Of a stretch of 9,154 nt of DNA, positions 1 to 8,609 are shown in pieces. The translations under genes and the position numbers were made by a program. The notes under the pieces are model-generated. The model saw only the letters and a program-made list of their open reading frames with translations. It had not been told where the DNA came from and made no database searches. This stretch comes from Acidimicrobiia bacterium (GTDB lineage: Bacteria > Actinomycetota > Acidimicrobiia > Acidimicrobiales > CATQHL01). The stretch's first letter is position 1; each line of letters begins with the position of its first letter. Location: the NCBI GenBank assembly GCA_021296435.1, contig JAGWAK010000074.1, positions 1 through 9,154 of the forward strand, in the 5' to 3' direction.

Positions 1-542
1 GTGCCGGCTTCTCATTGTTTCAGGAATAGAAGATAGTTTCTTATAGAGAGATTATTGGGCTCTATTGTCTCATAGCCCGGGGAGTTCTTGTCCTGAACGT
101 GGCGGAATCGGACCAGGAAGGACCTCTCTTGCCACCGCAAGGCCCGGCGCTCGTATTAATGGGACCATTGCCATAGCTTTTCAATGGTTATGACACTCGC
201 CGTGATGGCAGACGCGACCGGCCAAGGAGGGCACTGGTTGGCAGGGCGCGTGCTCACTGGAGGCGCGTCGTCAGCTGTCCGCAGAGGTCACCCGACTTGC
301 GTGCGGCGAGACGGGTGCGACCCGCGGCCGCGCCCCTTGTGATCGCCGTGCTGGAACACGCCTTGAGGCGAAAGAGGCGACGAGCCAGGGGCAGTCTCCG
401 AGGGACTGTGAGGGTGCTTTCTTGGCAGACAACGACGAATATGATCCGGCGCGACATGATGGTGGGATCGTGGCATGTGAAGTGGTCGTGAGGCGGGTCC
501 CTGATTTGAGTCCGCGTGTTGTGGGTCTGATTCCCCGAGGAT
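1..542. other. Gene-free left flank, AT-richer in its first ~250 bases
   Basis: No credible gene was found on either strand. Short open frames exist, but they resemble no family I know, have no convincing start signal, and overlap one another in several frames. The first ~250 bases are clearly richer in A and T than the rest of the window. They contain a few short inverted repeats, for example 57-61 with 74-78 and 164-170 with 182-188. From about 290 on the composition returns to the GC-rich norm. I read the region as intergenic or remnant DNA upstream of the insertion sequence. I could not identify the left terminal inverted repeat of the element in it. Confidence 0.5.
164..188. repeat. Short inverted repeat, 7-bp arms
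   Basis: ACCATTG at 164-170 is the exact reverse complement of CAATGGT at 182-188, with an 11-base loop ending in TTTT. It could form a weak hairpin or be an operator-like site. The stem is AT-rich and no T-tract follows it, so it is not a convincing terminator. No gene next to it tells which role is likely. Confidence 0.25.
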
Positions 543-557
543 GGGAGGATGACCACG

Positions 558-836
558 ATGAAGCGGAAGCGGCACACGCCCGAGCGGGCGGTCCGAAAGG
601 TTCGTGAGGGCGAGCGGATGCTCGCGGCTCGGAGTGATCTGGCTGAGGTGCTGCGGCATTTGGAGATCACCGAGTCGACGTGGCACCGCTGGAGACGCAC
701 CTATGCGGGCATGAACGCGGCGGATGTGAGGCGGCTCACGGAACTCGAGGCCGAGAACGCCCGGTTGAAGAAGCTGCTGGCCGAAGCGGAGCTGGACAAG
801 GCGATGCTGAAGGACTTGGCGGAGCGAAAAAGGTGA
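558..836 (+). CDS. IS3-family transposase OrfA (helix-turn-helix subunit)
   Basis: OrfA of IS3 elements binds the terminal repeats and is normally joined to OrfB by frameshifting to make the active transposase. The protein (92 aa from this start) opens with KRKRHTPE, typical of IS3/IS407-like OrfA. A helix-turn-helix follows (DLAEVLRHLEITESTWHRWRRTY, split here as DLAEVLRHLEIT then ESTWHRWRRTY), and then a leucine-zipper stretch (LTELEAENARLKKLLAEAEL). An upstream ATG at 549 directly abuts the GGGAGG ribosome site (543-548), whereas the ATG at 558 is 9 bases from it, so I prefer 558. The stop TGA (834-836) overlaps a GTG in the -1 frame (833). The run A-AAA-AGG just before the stop resembles the A-rich slip sites of the family. 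The frame looks intact, but with orfB destroyed it can have no transposition role alone. Confidence 0.8.
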   Translation: MKRKRHTPERAVRKVREGERMLAARSDLAEVLRHLEITESTWHRWRRTYAGMNAADVRRLTELEAENARLKKLLAEAELDKAMLKDLAERKR

Positions 837-1199
837 CCCCGGACCGCCGGCGGGTGGCGGTGGAGCGCCTCCAGGAGCGGTTCGGGGTTTCTGAGCGGTG
901 GGCGTGTCGGATGGTGGCGCCCCACGGCGCCCCCGAGCGCCAACGAGGTCGAACTACGCGAGCCGCTGCGGGACTTCGCGCGCGCCCATCCCCGCCTGGG
1001 GTGGCGCAAGGCGCATGTGGTGGCGTGCCGCGAAGCTCTGGTCACCAATCCCAAGCGCACTCGGCGCATCTGGCGCGACGAGGGCCTGCGACGCCTGCCG
1101 CAGCGCAAAGCCAAACGCCACCGACAACTCGCCGCGCAACATGCTCAACATTTCGCCCCCCAGCGCGCTCTCAGCGGCGCACGCAGTGAGGGCAGGTGA
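833..1199 (+). pseudogene. IS3-family transposase OrfB, truncated and frameshifted
   Basis: OrfB normally supplies the catalytic integrase-fold domain. From GTG 833 the reading frame gives VTPDRRRVAVERLQERFGVS then ERWACRMV, a standard IS3 OrfB N-terminus. Homology then moves to the next frame, which reads ANEVELREPLRDFARAHPRLG, then WRKAHVV, and on through NPKRTRRIWRDEGLRRLPQRK, the HTH_21-like region. The break is near 912-930, where the HRSTQR-type segment of the family is also missing. This suggests a small deletion rather than a single-base slip. After about 1110 the similarity ends, and the frame closes at 1197-1199 without any DDE residues. A full OrfB is about 270-290 aa. This is a dead remnant, and the end coordinate marks the stop of the last homologous frame. 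Confidence 0.75.
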
Positions 1200-1291
1200 C
1201 AGTCCCGATCCCGGAAGCGGTTCTCTGGCCGTCGTCGAGCGCACTGGAGGCACAAGAACCCGATGTGGTGACGGCGGCTCTGGCAACCCGG

Positions 1292-1365
1292 TGGAGCTAA
1301 CGGGACTCGACCCCGTGACCTCTGCCATGCCATGGCAGCGCTCTAGCCAACTGAGCTATAGCCCC
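1292..1365 (-). tRNA. tRNA-Ala (anticodon GGC)
   Basis: The minus strand folds into a full 74-nt cloverleaf. The acceptor stem GGGGCTA/TAGCTCC has the G3-U70 wobble pair that is the identity element of alanine tRNAs, with A73 as discriminator. The D-stem is GCTC/GAGC. The anticodon stem is CTGCC/GGCAG with loop ATGGCAT, so the anticodon is GGC (1331-1329), reading GCC and GCU. The T-stem is ACGGG/CCCGT. No CCA is encoded: the three bases after A73 are CCG, so the end must be added enzymatically, as is common in actinobacteria. The T-loop reads GTCGAGT, with G instead of the near-universal T at position 54. The gene diverges from leuS across an 81-bp gap and runs toward the IS remnant. Confidence 0.93.
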
Positions 1366-1374
1366 GGCGGCAGC

Positions 1375-1380
1375 AGGTTA
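1375..1380 (-). promoter_or_regulatory. Possible -10 box of tRNA-Ala
   Basis: On the minus strand TAACCT lies 9 bases before the first base of the tRNA. It fits the actinobacterial TANNNT pattern and would start transcription a few bases upstream of the mature 5' end. I see no good -35 hexamer at the usual distance, so this is a weak call. Confidence 0.3.
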
Positions 1381-1434
1381 CCAAGCACCTGCGGAGGCCG
1401 GGCGCCGGATCGCGTGAAGGAGCACCGGGCCATC

Positions 1435-1440
1435 TAGCAT
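1435..1440 (+). promoter_or_regulatory. Possible -10 box giving a leaderless leuS transcript
   Basis: TAGCAT (TANNNT) ends 7 bases before the GTG start of leuS at 1447, so the first transcribed base would be at or next to the start codon. No Shine-Dalgarno sequence lies at a usable distance: the GAGG at 1442-1445 is only one base from the GTG. Both facts fit a leaderless mRNA, a common arrangement in actinobacteria. No strong -35 box is visible. Confidence 0.4.
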
Positions 1441-1446
1441 CGAGGC

Positions 1447-3904
<2,458 letters not shown>

Positions 3905-3921
<17 letters not shown>

Positions 3922-4985
3922 CAGGATCTGACGCCGTCGGCCGCCGGTCAGCGACGGCCCTGCGGAGTTGCTCCAGGAGGAGTGCCCAACTCCGATAGTC
4001 GGTGCCGGGGTCTGTTGAGGTGCTGTCGAAGGTGGTGACCAGCGCCAGCCTCTCGGCCAGGCCGCCGTACGGCGCCACCAGCGTGTCGGCCACCTCGGCC
4101 GGCGTCCCGACGGCGGCGATGGTGCACAGCATCTCGTCGTCGATCACGTCGGGCATGTCGGTCCAGCGTCCTTGTTTCGAGAGTGCCCGGAGTTCGTCGT
4201 GTGCGTCGCCCCACCCGTGGTGCTCGAGCACCCTGCCATAGGCGGCAACCGTGCCGGTCAGAGCGATCGTTCGCCGCGTGCCGCGAGCTTGGGACTCGAG
4301 GGATTCGGGGCTCTCCGCCGCCACAACCAGTACCGTCGCTGAGATCGCCACCATTTTCGGTGGTTCGGCCCGCATCCTCCTGTCCCTTCCGGACCTCGGG
4401 CAGAGTGACGTCCCGGAGGTAGTCCGCCGTCGCCAGACTGTGGCAGAGCAGGCCGTCGGCGACTCTGCCGGCCGCCTGTGCCATGAGCGGGTCCACTGCG
4501 CCCAGATACACCTTCGGGCGGCCAAACGTCTGAGGCGGCGGCGCGAACATCGGGGTCATGAGCGTGTGCTCGTGGAACTCACCCCGGAAGTCGAGCCTGG
4601 CGCCGCTCTCCCAGGTGTTCCAGATGGCGTGGAGGGCCTCGATGTATTCCTGCATCCGTGCGGCCGGCTTCGACCACGGCATGGCGAAACGCCTCGTGAC
4701 GTGTGCTCGGATCTGTGAGCCCAACCCGAGGATGAACCGGCCTCGTGCCAGCGTCTGGAGATCCCACGCCAGATGGGCGGTTGTCATCGGGCTGCGGGCG
4801 AGCGCCACGACGACATCGCCGCCCAACGTGATCCGTTCAGTGCTGTCGGCGGCCGGCGTCAGAGCCGGGAACGGATCATGGTTGGTCTCGCTGGCCCAGA
4901 CGTCGTCGTACCCGGCTTCCTCTGTGCGGCGTGCCCGTTGAGCCGCGGCGGTCGGATTGGCTGCGATGCGGGCGTCGAAGTGCAT
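3905..4985 (-). pseudogene. LLM-class F420-dependent oxidoreductase, frameshifted copy
   Basis: This belongs to the luciferase-like monooxygenase fold that typically uses coenzyme F420. It most resembles the family described as TIGR03617 (from memory of its signature motifs). The first frame (ATG 4985) gives residues 1-210, including SETNHDPF, GRFILGLGSQI and RRFAMPWSKPAARM. Homology then continues one frame over as MVAISATVLVVAAE to the stop at 3905. Removing one A from the AAAA run (4354-4357) joins the frames exactly (..GRTTE-MVAIS..) and matches the downstream paralogue in length and register, giving a 359-aa protein. Over residues 1-207 the two proteins are ungapped and identical at about 135 positions by my hand count. 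The gene starts 21 bp after the paralogue's stop, so they are probably cotranscribed. Its 3' end overlaps leuS by 17 bp. It is either a young pseudogene or an intact gene with a homopolymer sequencing error; substrate unknown. Confidence 0.85.
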
Positions 4986-5006
4986 GGCGGGCGGGTTCGG
5001 CTCCCC

Positions 5007-6056
5007 TCAGTGCCGCTGCAGGTCGAGAATGCCGCGCAGACTCTCCAGCAAGGGTTGCGCGGGGGGCGGCGTGCCTTCGGCGCCCGTCGGGACGTCGTCC
5101 AGGGTGGTGACCAGCGTGAGCCGGTCGACCAGGTCGCCGTAACGCGCCGCCAGGATCTCAGCGGCCTCGGTGGGCGTTCCGACCGCGGCGATGGTGTGAA
5201 GCATCTCGTCGTCGATCACGTCGGCCATCTCCGCCCAGCGTCCCTTGACGGACAGAGCGTGCAGTTCGGTCTGGGCGTCGCCCCAGCCGTGATGCTCCAG
5301 GACGCCCCGGTAGGCCGGCGTGGATCCGTAGAACGCGATCCTCATACGCATCGCGCGGCAGTGCTCCTCGAAGGCTTCTGCGGTCTCCGCGGCGACTGCC
5401 ATCGCGAGCAGCGAGACCCGGACTTCGCCCGCCGGCCGTCCGGTGGCCGCCTCTCCCTCGCGTAGCGCGGGCAGCGTGACGTCGCGTATGTAGTCCGCGG
5501 TGGTGAAGCCGTGGCAGTGCAGGCCGTCGGCGACCTGTCCCGCGGTCCGGGTCATGAGGGGCCCAACGGCGGCTAGGTAGACAGCCGGTCGACGGTGCGG
5601 TTGTGGTGGCGGTACGAACATCGGATTCGTCAGCGTGTGCTGGTAGAAGTCGCCTCGGAAGTTCAACCTCCCTCCCGTTTCCCAGGCGCCCCAGATCGCG
5701 TGCAGAGCCTCGATGTACTCCCGCATCCGCGCTGCCGGGCGGGACCAGGGCATGCTGAAGCGGCGCGTGATATGGGGTTTGATCTGCGAGCCGAGCCCGA
5801 GGATGAAGCGACCGCCGGAGAGCAGCTGCAGATCCCACGCCGCATGGGCCGTGGTCATGGGGTTGCGGGCGAACGCCACGGCGATGTTCGTACCCAACTC
5901 CAAGTGCTCAGTGTGCTCAGCGGCCGCCACGAGCGGGAGGAACGGGTCGTGGTTCGTCTCGCTCGTCCAGCCACCGTCGTAGCCGGCCTGTTCGAGCTGC
6001 CGGGCTCGTCGCGCCGCTGCGGTCGGATCCGATCCGAGCGTGGCGTCCAATCGCAT
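5007..6056 (-). CDS. LLM-class F420-dependent oxidoreductase (TIGR03617-like)
   Basis: A predicted cytoplasmic flavin/F420-type oxidoreductase with the luciferase-like TIM-barrel fold. It transfers hydride between reduced or oxidised F420 and an unknown substrate. The 349-aa protein is complete. Diagnostic segments are SETNHDPFLPL (32-42), AVAFARNPMT (59-68), GGRFILGLGSQIKPHITRRF (81-100), SMPWSRPAARM (101-111), NFRGDFYQHTL (132-142), AVGPLM (163-168) and AFYGSTPAYRGVLEHHGWGD (241-260). This series is characteristic of the TIGR03617 group common in mycobacteria and other F420 users. A clear ribosome site AGGAG lies 6 bases before ATG 6056. It follows the phosphotransferase gene by 42 bp and precedes its frameshifted paralogue by 21 bp, so the three look like one operon. 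The family assignment is firm. F420 use is inferred from the family, and the substrate cannot be read from the sequence. Confidence 0.93.
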   Translation of the reverse strand: MRLDATLGSDPTAAARRARQLEQAGYDGGWTSETNHDPFLPLVAAAEHTEHLELGTNIAVAFARNPMTTAHAAWDLQLLSGGRFILGLGSQIKPHITRRFSMPWSRPAARMREYIEALHAIWGAWETGGRLNFRGDFYQHTLTNPMFVPPPQPHRRPAVYLAAVGPLMTRTAGQVADGLHCHGFTTADYIRDVTLPALREGEAATGRPAGEVRVSLLAMAVAAETAEAFEEHCRAMRMRIAFYGSTPAYRGVLEHHGWGDAQTELHALSVKGRWAEMADVIDDEMLHTIAAVGTPTEAAEILAARYGDLVDRLTLVTTLDDVPTGAEGTPPPAQPLLESLRGILDLQRH

Positions 6057-6062
6057 TGCGGT

Positions 6063-6067
6063 CTCCT
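6063..6067 (-). promoter_or_regulatory. Ribosome binding site of the intact LLM gene
   Basis: AGGAG on the minus strand ends 6 bases before ATG 6056. It fixes that start and shows that this gene has its own translation signal inside the operon, unlike leuS and comEA in this window. Confidence 0.75.
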
Positions 6068-6098
6068 GTCCTGTCCGGTGCCGGCTGTCGTGCCGCTC

Positions 6099-7151
6099 CT
6101 ACCGCACGCGGGCGGCGTGGTGGGTGGCGCGTACCACGAGCCCGTCGATGCGCCCTTCGAAAGTCTCGATTCCCTCCAGCGGCGCCTTGTCGCCCATGGC
6201 GCCCGCCCGGTAGCGCGCCTGCACGCCGATGAGGATGCAGGCCAGGCGCCAAGCGCCCCAGGCGAGATAGAAGTCGATCTGGTCCAGCGACCTCCCCGAG
6301 GCCGCCGCGTAGGCGTCAATGAGTTCGGCACGCGTGTAGAAGCCCTCGATCGCGGTGGGGGCGTTGTCGAGGGCCTGGCCGTCCTCGCCGGGCTCGCTCC
6401 AGTACGTGAGCAGCATCGCCACATCCGCGAGCACGTCGCCGAGGGTGCAGAGCTCCCAATCCAGGACGGCCCGTACCTTCCCGTCGCCGCTGACGATGCA
6501 GTTGTCCAGCCGGTAGTCGCCATGCACGATGCCGGTGGTGCTCTGTTCGGGGACCCGCGCGGCGAGGTGATCGTGGATGGCGCGGATCTCGGGGCGCTCG
6601 GCGGCACCGGTGTCGGTGACCTGGCGGAGCCAGCGGCGCAGTTGGCGGGCCACGTAGCCCTCTCGCCTCCCGTGGTCGCTGAGGCCCACGGCATCCACGT
6701 CGAAGCTGTGCAGTTGGGCCAGAACCTCCACCAGAGAGTGGCTGAGGGCTCGCCGCGTGTGGTGGGGCAAGGCGGCGGCCTCGGTGGCGTCGCGGATCAC
6801 CGACCCCTCCACGTGCTCCATGACGTAGAAGGGAGCGCCGTTCACCGTGGGATCGGTGCACAGCCCCAGCGGTCGTGGCACCGGGAACCCTTCGGGGTGC
6901 AGCGCCGCGATCGCACGATGCTCGCGCCCCATGTCGTGGGCGGTGGCGAGCACGGTGTGCAGCGGGGGTCTGCGCAGCACCCAGCGCTGCCGCCGCGTGT
7001 CGCTGACGACGAAGGTCATGTTGGAATGTCCGGCCTCGATCAGCGAGAACCCCAGCGGGGGACGGGCGGTGGGCACGTGCCGGCCGAACCAGGCCGTCAC
7101 CGCCTCGGCGTGGATGCCCTCGGGAGCGGCGGTGCTGGGGATGGTGCTCAT
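6099..7151 (-). CDS. Phosphotransferase family protein (APH fold, acyl-CoA-dehydrogenase-associated type)
   Basis: A kinase-like enzyme of the aminoglycoside phosphotransferase/choline kinase superfamily (PF01636). The 350-aa protein has an N-lobe with WVLRRPP (57-63) and a helix carrying REHRAIAAL (76-84). The hinge region reads FYVMEHVEG (108-116). The catalytic loop HGDYRLDN (210-217) and the metal-binding DWE (231-233) within AVLDWELCTLGD are both intact, so activity is expected. The VLRRPP and HGDYRLDN-type motifs fit the subgroup related to the kinase part of ACAD10, often found near acyl-CoA metabolism genes, rather than true antibiotic-resistance enzymes. The natural substrate is unknown. 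ATG 7151 has no strong Shine-Dalgarno. A TAGCGT box at 7169-7164 could be its -10, but this is weak. It is the first gene of the probable minus-strand operon with the two oxidoreductases, and it diverges from comEA. Confidence 0.9.
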   Translation of the reverse strand: MSTIPSTAAPEGIHAEAVTAWFGRHVPTARPPLGFSLIEAGHSNMTFVVSDTRRQRWVLRRPPLHTVLATAHDMGREHRAIAALHPEGFPVPRPLGLCTDPTVNGAPFYVMEHVEGSVIRDATEAAALPHHTRRALSHSLVEVLAQLHSFDVDAVGLSDHGRREGYVARQLRRWLRQVTDTGAAERPEIRAIHDHLAARVPEQSTTGIVHGDYRLDNCIVSGDGKVRAVLDWELCTLGDVLADVAMLLTYWSEPGEDGQALDNAPTAIEGFYTRAELIDAYAAASGRSLDQIDFYLAWGAWRLACILIGVQARYRAGAMGDKAPLEGIETFEGRIDGLVVRATHHAARVR

Positions 7152-7285
7152 GGGACGCCCGTCACGCTACTGCCGCGCCGCGCGGCGAGTCGGCGGGGCT
7201 CCCGCATCCGTTGACCGAGCCTGCAGGGTTGGGGCGGCCGGCGGCCGACTCTCGCTGGGGATTGCCTATAACATCACTAGACTTA
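7152..7285. other. Divergent intergenic region with two GC hairpins
   Basis: This lies between the phosphotransferase and comEA starts. It holds two short perfect GC-rich hairpins, GCCGCG/CGCGGC at 7172-7186 and CGGCC/GGCCG at 7235-7247. It then turns AT-rich near 7262. On the minus strand TATAGG at 7270-7265, preceded by TGT (extended -10 style), might serve the phosphotransferase operon with a leader of about 110 bases. I see no gene here. Confidence 0.35.
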
Positions 7286-7315
7286 TTGAAATCAGTTCTC
7301 TCGGCGGTAGATATT
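7286..7315 (+). promoter_or_regulatory. Predicted comEA promoter
   Basis: TTGAAA (7286-7291) is a near-consensus -35. It is followed after 18 bases by GATATT (7310-7315), a 4-of-6 match to the -10. An overlapping TATTCT (7312-7317) also fits TANNNT. Transcription would start close to 7321, the proposed GTG of comEA, making the message leaderless or nearly so. The segment 7262-7320 is an AT-rich island in GC-rich DNA, which supports a regulatory role. Confidence 0.55.
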
Positions 7316-7320
7316 CTCCT

Positions 7321-8001
7321 GTGGACCCGGAGATGGCCGATTCCTGGGAGCACCTAAAGCGCCGGGTGGAGTCCGTCTCCTGGCGCGCTGTCGCCGGTGC
7401 GGCTGCGATCGTGCTCGTGGCGGTGGGGGGCTGTCTCGCCCTGCGGTCCGAGGAGCGAGCCGCGGCGATCGTGCTCCCCCGTGCGAGTCCCGTGCCGCCG
7501 TTGACGAGCGCGCCGGCCGTCCCGGAACCGACCGGCGCCGTGATCGTGGTGCACGCCGCCGGTGCGGTGGCGCGGCCCGGCGTGTACCGGCTGGTGCCCA
7601 CGGCGCGGGTCGTGGATCTCCTGGAGGCGGCGGGCGGGCTGGACTCCGCAGCCGATCTCAGCGGGATCAACCTGGCGGCGCCCCTGGCCGACGGTGCGCG
7701 CGTGCACTTCCCCCGTTCGGGCGAGGATCCTCCGGCGGAGGTGCCCATCGTGGAAGCCCCGACCGAACAGCCCGGCACGGGGTCCGACGCCGAGGTGTCC
7801 GCGGTGCTGGTTGATCTGAACGAGGCCGGCGCCGCCGAACTCGAGTCGCTTCCGGGTATCGGTCCGGTCACTGCCGCGGCGATCATCGCGCATCGCCAGC
7901 GGGACGGCCCGTTCCGCTCCGTCGAGTCGCTGCAGGAGGTCACCGGGATCGGTCCGGTGAAGCTCAGCCGCATCCAGGACCTGGTGACGGTCACGCGGTG
8001 A
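7321..8001 (+). CDS. comEA: ComEA-type competence DNA-binding protein
   Basis: ComEA binds incoming double-stranded DNA outside the cytoplasmic membrane and helps deliver it to the ComEC channel during natural transformation. The 226-aa protein has a short basic N-terminus (HLKRR) and one membrane anchor (about 22-41, VAGAAAIVLVAVGGCLAL). A proline-rich linker follows. Next is an SLBB domain (about 74-130, VVHAAGAVARPGVYRLVPTA), then a second acidic and proline-rich linker. The protein ends in the paired helix-hairpin-helix domain (163-226) with VDLNEAGAAELESLPGIGPV and VTGIGPVKLSRI. I chose GTG 7321 because the frame upstream is not ComEA-like and the promoter ends right there. ATG 7333 is an alternative, but its GGAG is directly adjacent. 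No Shine-Dalgarno precedes 7321, consistent with leaderless translation. The stop overlaps the comEC start as GTGA. Confidence 0.93.
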   Translation: MDPEMADSWEHLKRRVESVSWRAVAGAAAIVLVAVGGCLALRSEERAAAIVLPRASPVPPLTSAPAVPEPTGAVIVVHAAGAVARPGVYRLVPTARVVDLLEAAGGLDSAADLSGINLAAPLADGARVHFPRSGEDPPAEVPIVEAPTEQPGTGSDAEVSAVLVDLNEAGAAELESLPGIGPVTAAAIIAHRQRDGPFRSVESLQEVTGIGPVKLSRIQDLVTVTR

Positions 8002-8609
8002 GTGGCGCCGCCGCCGGCGAAGGCCGGGAGCCACCTCGCCGTCCAGTCGGGCGATCTGCCCGCCGGTCCCCGGCGGACGAACCGCCGCCGCCCGAGCCGG
8101 CTCGGGCCATGTCCGATCGCTGGACATACCTCCTGGCCGGCTGCGTTGTGGCCGGTGCGTTGGTGCCGGCTCCGGGACCCCGGCTGGTGGCGCTGGGCTG
8201 CGTCCTGGGAGCCCTGGCGCTGCGGTGGCCGTTGCTGCTCTGCGCCGCCGCGGGGCTGCTGGCGTCGTTCTCGGCCGCGGCGGCCGCGGCCGAAGTAAGC
8301 GCCGCCGTCCAGCCGGGCCCCTTCGAGGGCCGCATCGTGCTGGTGGCGGACCCCGCGGAGCGCAACGAGGCGACCCGCGCTGTGGCCGACACCTCGCGGG
8401 GGCGCCTCGAGGTGTGGGCCTGGGGAGGGGCGGGTGCCCGGCTGTCGGGGCTGCTGGCCGGAGAGGTCGTGGAGGTGACCGGCCGGGTGGCGCCGGCTGC
8501 GGGCGGCTCCCCGCGGATGCGAAACGCCGGGATGGTGGGGCGCCTCACAATCAGCGAGGTCGGCGCCCCCCATCCCGGCGGGTCGCCAACGCCCTGCGGG
8601 AGGTTCTGA
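7998..8609 (+). CDS. comEC: ComEC N-terminal part (membrane helices and OB domain), separated from the core by a frame break
   Basis: ComEC is the inner-membrane channel for single-stranded DNA uptake. This 203-aa piece has a basic, proline-rich cytoplasmic leader (1-38) and hydrophobic segments at about 43-57, 62-75 and 78-97. The soluble OB-like DUF4131 domain follows (about 108-187, from GPFEGRIVLVAD to GRLTISEVGAP). GTG 7998 overlaps the comEA stop by 4 bases (GTGA), suggesting coupled translation. ATG 8109 (MSDRWTYLL) is an alternative, but it has a 16-bp palindrome and no ribosome site in front. The frame leaves homology at about 8570 and stops at 8607-8609. The true continuation is in the -1 frame. 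Adding one C to the C6 run (8566-8571) would join them as EVGAPPSRRVANALREVL. So this is a sequencing error, a disabled gene, or a genuinely split comEC. Confidence 0.85.
   Translation: MSGAAAGEGREPPRRPVGRSARRSPADEPPPPEPARAMSDRWTYLLAGCVVAGALVPAPGPRLVALGCVLGALALRWPLLLCAAAGLLASFSAAAAAAEVSAAVQPGPFEGRIVLVADPAERNEATRAVADTSRGRLEVWAWGGAGARLSGLLAGEVVEVTGRVAPAAGGSPRMRNAGMVGRLTISEVGAPHPGGSPTPCGRF
8091..8106. repeat. Perfect 16-bp palindrome
   Basis: CCCGAGCCGGCTCGGG reads the same on both strands and lies inside comEC, 2 bases before the alternative ATG at 8109. It could form a tight hairpin or a dimeric binding site. In DNA this GC-rich one such palindrome in 9 kb is not far from chance, so no function is claimed. 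Confidence 0.4.

Larger units (their letters stand above)
543..1199 (+). mobile_element. Remnant of an IS3-family insertion sequence
   Basis: The element has the IS3 layout: a small orfA with helix-turn-helix and leucine zipper, overlapped in the -1 frame by the start of orfB. Only about the first 90-95 codons of orfB remain and they are frame-broken. The integrase-fold domain with its DDE triad is missing, so the element cannot move on its own. IS3 elements are usually about 1.2-1.5 kb, so much of the right half is gone. I did not find a convincing pair of terminal inverted repeats, so the boundaries given are those of the recognisable coding parts. The remnant lies about 100 bp from the 3' end of tRNA-Ala. 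Confidence 0.75.

Noticed and set aside
255..1251. Direct repeat CACTGGAGGC at 255-264 and 1242-1251 flanking the IS remnant
   Set aside because: Ten bases can recur by chance in about 1 kb of GC-rich DNA, and IS3 elements make only 3-5 bp target duplications. Not claimed as att or target repeats.
1219..1260. Inverted repeat GGTTCT (1219-1224) / AGAACC (1255-1260) as a tRNA terminator
   Set aside because: The arms are 6 bp with a 30-base loop and no T-tract follows on the minus strand, so it is not a credible intrinsic terminator.
954..1333. Minus-strand open frames with GSSPVSSTG-like and RSRGRVPLAPP-like stretches
   Set aside because: These peptides are the well-known false translations of tRNA genes. 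They fall on tRNA-Ala and its flank, so they are not proteins.
6099..7151. Aminoglycoside resistance gene
   Set aside because: The fold is shared, but the VLRRPP and HGDYRLDN-type motifs point to the acyl-CoA-dehydrogenase-associated subgroup, and the context is metabolic. No resistance claim is supported.
5595..7214. 539-aa plus-strand open frame
   Set aside because: It is antisense to the phosphotransferase and LLM genes, which have clear motifs. The plus-strand product resembles nothing.
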